A stretch of 64,000 bases of DNA from Paenibacillus sp. FSL R10-2734 (GTDB taxonomy: Bacteria; Bacillota; Bacilli; Paenibacillales; Paenibacillaceae), in the NCBI RefSeq assembly GCF_037963865.1, contig NZ_CP150170.1, positions 3,286,001 to 3,350,000 on the forward strand. Direction: 5' to 3'. Of this stretch, positions 61,250 through 64,000 are shown in pieces. Position 1 is the stretch's first letter. Each line of letters opens with the position of its first letter. A program made the translations under genes and the position numbers. A model generated the notes under the pieces. It did not search any database. It had not been told where the DNA came from and saw nothing but the letters and a program-made list of their open reading frames with translations.

Positions 61250-61283
61250 TTAAGGCCCCTCCGTTAATGGTGGGGTTTGTCTC
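61250..61283 (+). terminator. Weak terminator between frr and uppS
   Basis: CCCCTCC / GGTGGGG arms around GTTAAT, followed by TTTGTCTCTTT. Probably partial. Confidence 0.5.
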
Positions 61284-61312
61284 TTTCTGATAAGAGCTTG
61301 GAGGAAACGGAA

Positions 61313-62080
61313 ATGATCAAACGGGTTCAAGCGTGGCTGAGCCGTAAAGACAGGCAACAGCCAGTCGAGATTTCACCGGATAACATTCCCCGGCATGTGG
61401 CTGTTATTATGGACGGCAATGGGCGTTGGGCCAAACGACGCGGGTTGCCGCGCGTTGTGGGTCATCAGAATGGCATGAAGGCTGTCAAACGTGCTACAAT
61501 CGCTGCAGACGAACTGGGTATCGAGTTTTTAACGATGTATGCGTTCTCGACAGAAAATTGGAAACGACCAAAGGAAGAAGTCGATTATCTGATGCGCTTG
61601 CCAGTGGAGTTTCTAGCCATTGAGCTTGATGAACTGATTGAGAAGAATGTCCAAGTACGAATGATGGGTGATACTGATGCATTACCTTCATTTACACGCA
61701 AGGCTATGGAAGAAGCGGTTTCCCGGACACAGGGCAATACAGGACTTATATTGAATTTTGCTCTTAATTATGGGGGACGCAAAGAAATTGAGGACTGCAT
61801 GCGCAGCATTGGTAAGGACATCCAATCGGGGGCGTTATCACCGGACGATATTACCACTGATCTAATCGATAGCCGAATGTTATCAGGTGGATTACCAGAT
61901 CCGGATTTGCTTATACGTACAAGCGGAGAAATGCGACTTAGCAATTTCATGCTATGGCAGCTTGCTTATAGTGAGCTGTGGTTTACTGATGTGTATTGGC
62001 CTGAGTTTAACAAAGAGCATTTGCATCAAGCAGTTGCTGAATATCAACGCCGTACACGTCGCTATGGTGGACTGAAGTAG
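61313..62080 (+). CDS. uppS: Undecaprenyl diphosphate synthase
   Basis: Makes the C55 lipid carrier for cell wall polymers by cis-prenyl addition. ATG 61313 follows TTGGAGGAAACGG, giving 255 residues. Catalytic region VAVIMDGNGRWAKRRGLPR with the Asp; later SGEMRLSNFMLWQLAYSEL. The frame is open upstream to 61277 but lies in the terminator. Confidence 0.97.
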   Translation: MIKRVQAWLSRKDRQQPVEISPDNIPRHVAVIMDGNGRWAKRRGLPRVVGHQNGMKAVKRATIAADELGIEFLTMYAFSTENWKRPKEEVDYLMRLPVEFLAIELDELIEKNVQVRMMGDTDALPSFTRKAMEEAVSRTQGNTGLILNFALNYGGRKEIEDCMRSIGKDIQSGALSPDDITTDLIDSRMLSGGLPDPDLLIRTSGEMRLSNFMLWQLAYSELWFTDVYWPEFNKEHLHQAVAEYQRRTRRYGGLK

Positions 62081-62101
62081 CTTGTTAGGAGATGGAAACC
62101 T

Positions 62102-62905
62102 TTGAAGCAGCGATTGATTACCGGAATTGTTGCCGGAGCACTATTTTTAGGCTTATGCGTGTTGGGGAACTGGCCATATCAGTTGTTACTCACTGCCATG
62201 GCTTTTATCGGGTTTTATGAATTTGTGAAAATGATAGGGATACCTGCGCTTTCCGGTTCTACCGTTCTTGGTTATGCAGCCATTCTAAGTTTCATGATCC
62301 CTTGGAATTTGCTTGGGATCTCTGCACCCTTTTCGTGGGAACAAGGAATTTGGATTCTGCTGCTGTTGTTCCTTTTAGTTACAGTTTTTACTAAAAATAA
62401 ATTGGATATTCGAGTAACAGCCTTGCTGTTTACTGGTATAGTATACATTGGAATGGGTTTTTCCTATATGGCCATGGCTCGTGCATCGGATGACGGACAT
62501 GGTTTGTTATGGACGTTCTTGCTCCTTTTCTGCATTTGGGGCAGTGATGCCGGAGCCTACTTTGTTGGAAAAAGCATGGGGAAGAACAAGCTTTGGCCTG
62601 CCATTAGTCCTAACAAAACGGTGGAAGGTGCGGTTGGTGGAGTAGTGATCTCGATGCTAATAGCTATCGTTTTTGCAATAGTTGCTCCTGAACAATTAGC
62701 GATAGGACGAGCGATCCTTATAGGGCTTTCTTGTGCGGTATTGGGTCAGCTTGGTGATCTTGTGCAATCTGCTTATAAACGTGCGTATGGTATCAAAGAT
62801 TCAGGCACGCTTCTGCCAGGGCACGGTGGTATTCTTGATCGATGTGATAGCTGGATTATCGTATTTCCATTCGTACATATCGTAACGCTTATGCCTTACT
62901 ATTAA
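62102..62905 (+). CDS. cdsA: Phosphatidate cytidylyltransferase
   Basis: Forms CDP-diacylglycerol for phospholipid synthesis. A 267-residue protein with about seven membrane helices. The CdsA signature SAYKRAYGIKDSG..LPGHGGILDRCDS is complete. Start TTG 62102 follows TTAGGAGATGG. Confidence 0.97.
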   Translation: MKQRLITGIVAGALFLGLCVLGNWPYQLLLTAMAFIGFYEFVKMIGIPALSGSTVLGYAAILSFMIPWNLLGISAPFSWEQGIWILLLLFLLVTVFTKNKLDIRVTALLFTGIVYIGMGFSYMAMARASDDGHGLLWTFLLLFCIWGSDAGAYFVGKSMGKNKLWPAISPNKTVEGAVGGVVISMLIAIVFAIVAPEQLAIGRAILIGLSCAVLGQLGDLVQSAYKRAYGIKDSGTLLPGHGGILDRCDSWIIVFPFVHIVTLMPYY

Positions 62906-62925
62906 CGGAAGGAGAGGGTATAACT

Positions 62926-64000
62926 ATGAAAAAAATAAGTGTTCTTGGTTCCACAGGTTCGATAGGCACTCAGACTCTAGATGTCATCGCTATGCACCCA
63001 GACTCTTTTCAAGTTGATGGCTTGGCGGCTGGAACGAATACAGCATTATTGCTGGAACAAGTTCGCCGGTTTAACCCACGTCGTGTTTCTGTTGCGACAA
63101 AGGAACTGGCTGATGAGATTAGATCCAGTCTGCCTTCTGGCACACAGCTATACAGCGGAAATGAAGGTCTTGTTGAGGTGGCAGCTGGTGGAGATGCCGA
63201 AATGGTCGTAACGGCTGTTATGGGTAGCGTAGGCCTCCAATCCACGTTAGCTGCAATCGAAGCAGGCAAACATATTGGACTAGCCAATAAAGAGACTTTG
63301 GTAACAGCAGGACATCTCGTCACTGAACTCGCTAATCGTAAGGGCGTTAAGCTGTTACCTATTGATAGCGAGCACTCTGCTATTTTTCAATGCTTAAATG
63401 GTGAGAATCTTGCTGATGTTGCTTGTATTACTTTAACAGCTTCTGGTGGATCTTTCCGAGATTTCACTCGTGATCAACTCAGCAATGTAACGGTAGAAGA
63501 TGCACTTCGTCATCCGAATTGGAGCATGGGCGCGAAAATAACGATTGATTCTGCTACAATGGTGAATAAAGGTCTTGAGGTTATTGAAGCGCATTGGTTA
63601 TTTGGCCTTCCTTATGAACAAGTGAATGTGCTATTGCATCCAGAGAGTATCATTCACTCTTATGTTGAGTTCCGCGATAGCAGCATTATTGCTCAGCTTG
63701 GTACTCCCGATATGCGTGTCCCTATTCAATATGCGCTCACATATCCCGATCGCTGGGAGTCACCGGCACAGCGTTTATCGTTAGCTGAAATTGGACGTTT
63801 GACTTTCCGAGAAATGGATTATGAACGATTCCCTGCGCTGAAGCTAGCCATGGAATGTGGAAAAGCTGGAGGGACAGCTACTACTGCTTTTAATGCTGCA
63901 AATGAAATCGCTGTAGCTCGTTTCTTGAGTCGTGAGATTCCATTCTTGCGCATTGAGGAGATCATCGGAGAAGTGTTACATCGTCATGTTAACGAGGATA
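62926..64000 (+). CDS. dxr: 1-deoxy-D-xylulose 5-phosphate reductoisomerase, 5' part
   Basis: First committed step of the MEP isoprenoid pathway, which supplies UppS. The frame from ATG 62926 (after GGAAGGAGAGGG) stays open to the window end, so about 358 of the usual ~380 residues are visible. NADPH motif SVLGSTGSIGTQTLD, substrate and metal sites PIDSEHSAIFQC and ASGGSFRD, and the loop HPNWSMGAKITIDSATM are intact. Confidence 0.97.
   Translation, partial: MKKISVLGSTGSIGTQTLDVIAMHPDSFQVDGLAAGTNTALLLEQVRRFNPRRVSVATKELADEIRSSLPSGTQLYSGNEGLVEVAAGGDAEMVVTAVMGSVGLQSTLAAIEAGKHIGLANKETLVTAGHLVTELANRKGVKLLPIDSEHSAIFQCLNGENLADVACITLTASGGSFRDFTRDQLSNVTVEDALRHPNWSMGAKITIDSATMVNKGLEVIEAHWLFGLPYEQVNVLLHPESIIHSYVEFRDSSIIAQLGTPDMRVPIQYALTYPDRWESPAQRLSLAEIGRLTFREMDYERFPALKLAMECGKAGGTATTAFNAANEIAVARFLSREIPFLRIEEIIGEVLHRHVNED

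Noticed and set aside
61887..62075. 62-codon shifted frame inside uppS
   Set aside because: No SD, fully inside a well conserved gene; a shadow frame.

Overview
The window looks like chromosomal DNA of a Paenibacillus-type member of the Bacillota. The gene order follows the Bacillus subtilis segment from ffh through the large fla/che operon to tsf-pyrH-frr-uppS-cdsA-dxr. Shine-Dalgarno sites are strong (AAGGAGG), TTG and GTG starts are frequent, and almost everything is on the + strand. The genus is my inference from protein style and gene order; no rRNA or other marker is present. I found no tRNA or rRNA gene, CRISPR array, transposase gene or prophage.

Layout. (1) 1-2794: translation and ribosome-maturation genes, ffh (3' end), rpsP, khpA, rimM, trmD. 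(2) 2795-6005: an accessory pocket that splits trmD from rplS. It holds several very small genes, a minus-strand lipoprotein, a small Sm-like protein gene and many hairpins. (3) 6006-9255: rplS with its leader, signal peptidase I, rbgA and rnhB, separated by two families of structured intergenic repeats. (4) 9328-15211: a FliK-like and FlhB-C-like gene pair (ylqG/ylqH type), a YraN nuclease-like gene, a zinc-ribbon gene, a metallophosphoesterase and the ComM/YifB ATPase. (5) 15527-16586: the divergent ohr/ohrR peroxide module with a good OhrR-type operator. (6) 17036-26088: sucCD, dprA, topA, trmFO, hslV, hslU. The B. subtilis neighbours codV (xerC) and codY are missing here. (7) 26466-58200: a roughly 32 kb flagellar and chemotaxis operon, flgB to flhG, cheB-A-W-C-D, sigD, a FapA-like gene, an SwrB-like gene and an MltG-domain-like gene. 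(8) 58204-64000: a promoter, then rpsB, tsf, pyrH, frr, uppS, cdsA and the 5' part of dxr.

The flagellar block is complete for rod/MS-ring/C-ring (flgB, flgC, fliE, fliF, fliG, fliM, fliY), the export apparatus (fliH, I, J, O, P, Q, R, flhA, flhB), hook assembly (fliK, flgD, flgE-type), placement (flhF, flhG), chemotaxis signalling and the late sigma factor. Two genes far upstream imitate the FliK/FlhB pair but sit outside the operon.

The less expected content is: a dispersed ~100-bp structured repeat (family A, five copies, two inside the flagellar operon and one internally deleted copy where codV normally sits); a ~65-bp hairpin repeat (family B, two copies); an SD-occluding leader hairpin before yifB; a GC-rich alanine/proline block inside the ylqG-like gene; and an Sm-motif microprotein with a hydrophobic tail. 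All comparisons are from memory of the families; no database search was run.
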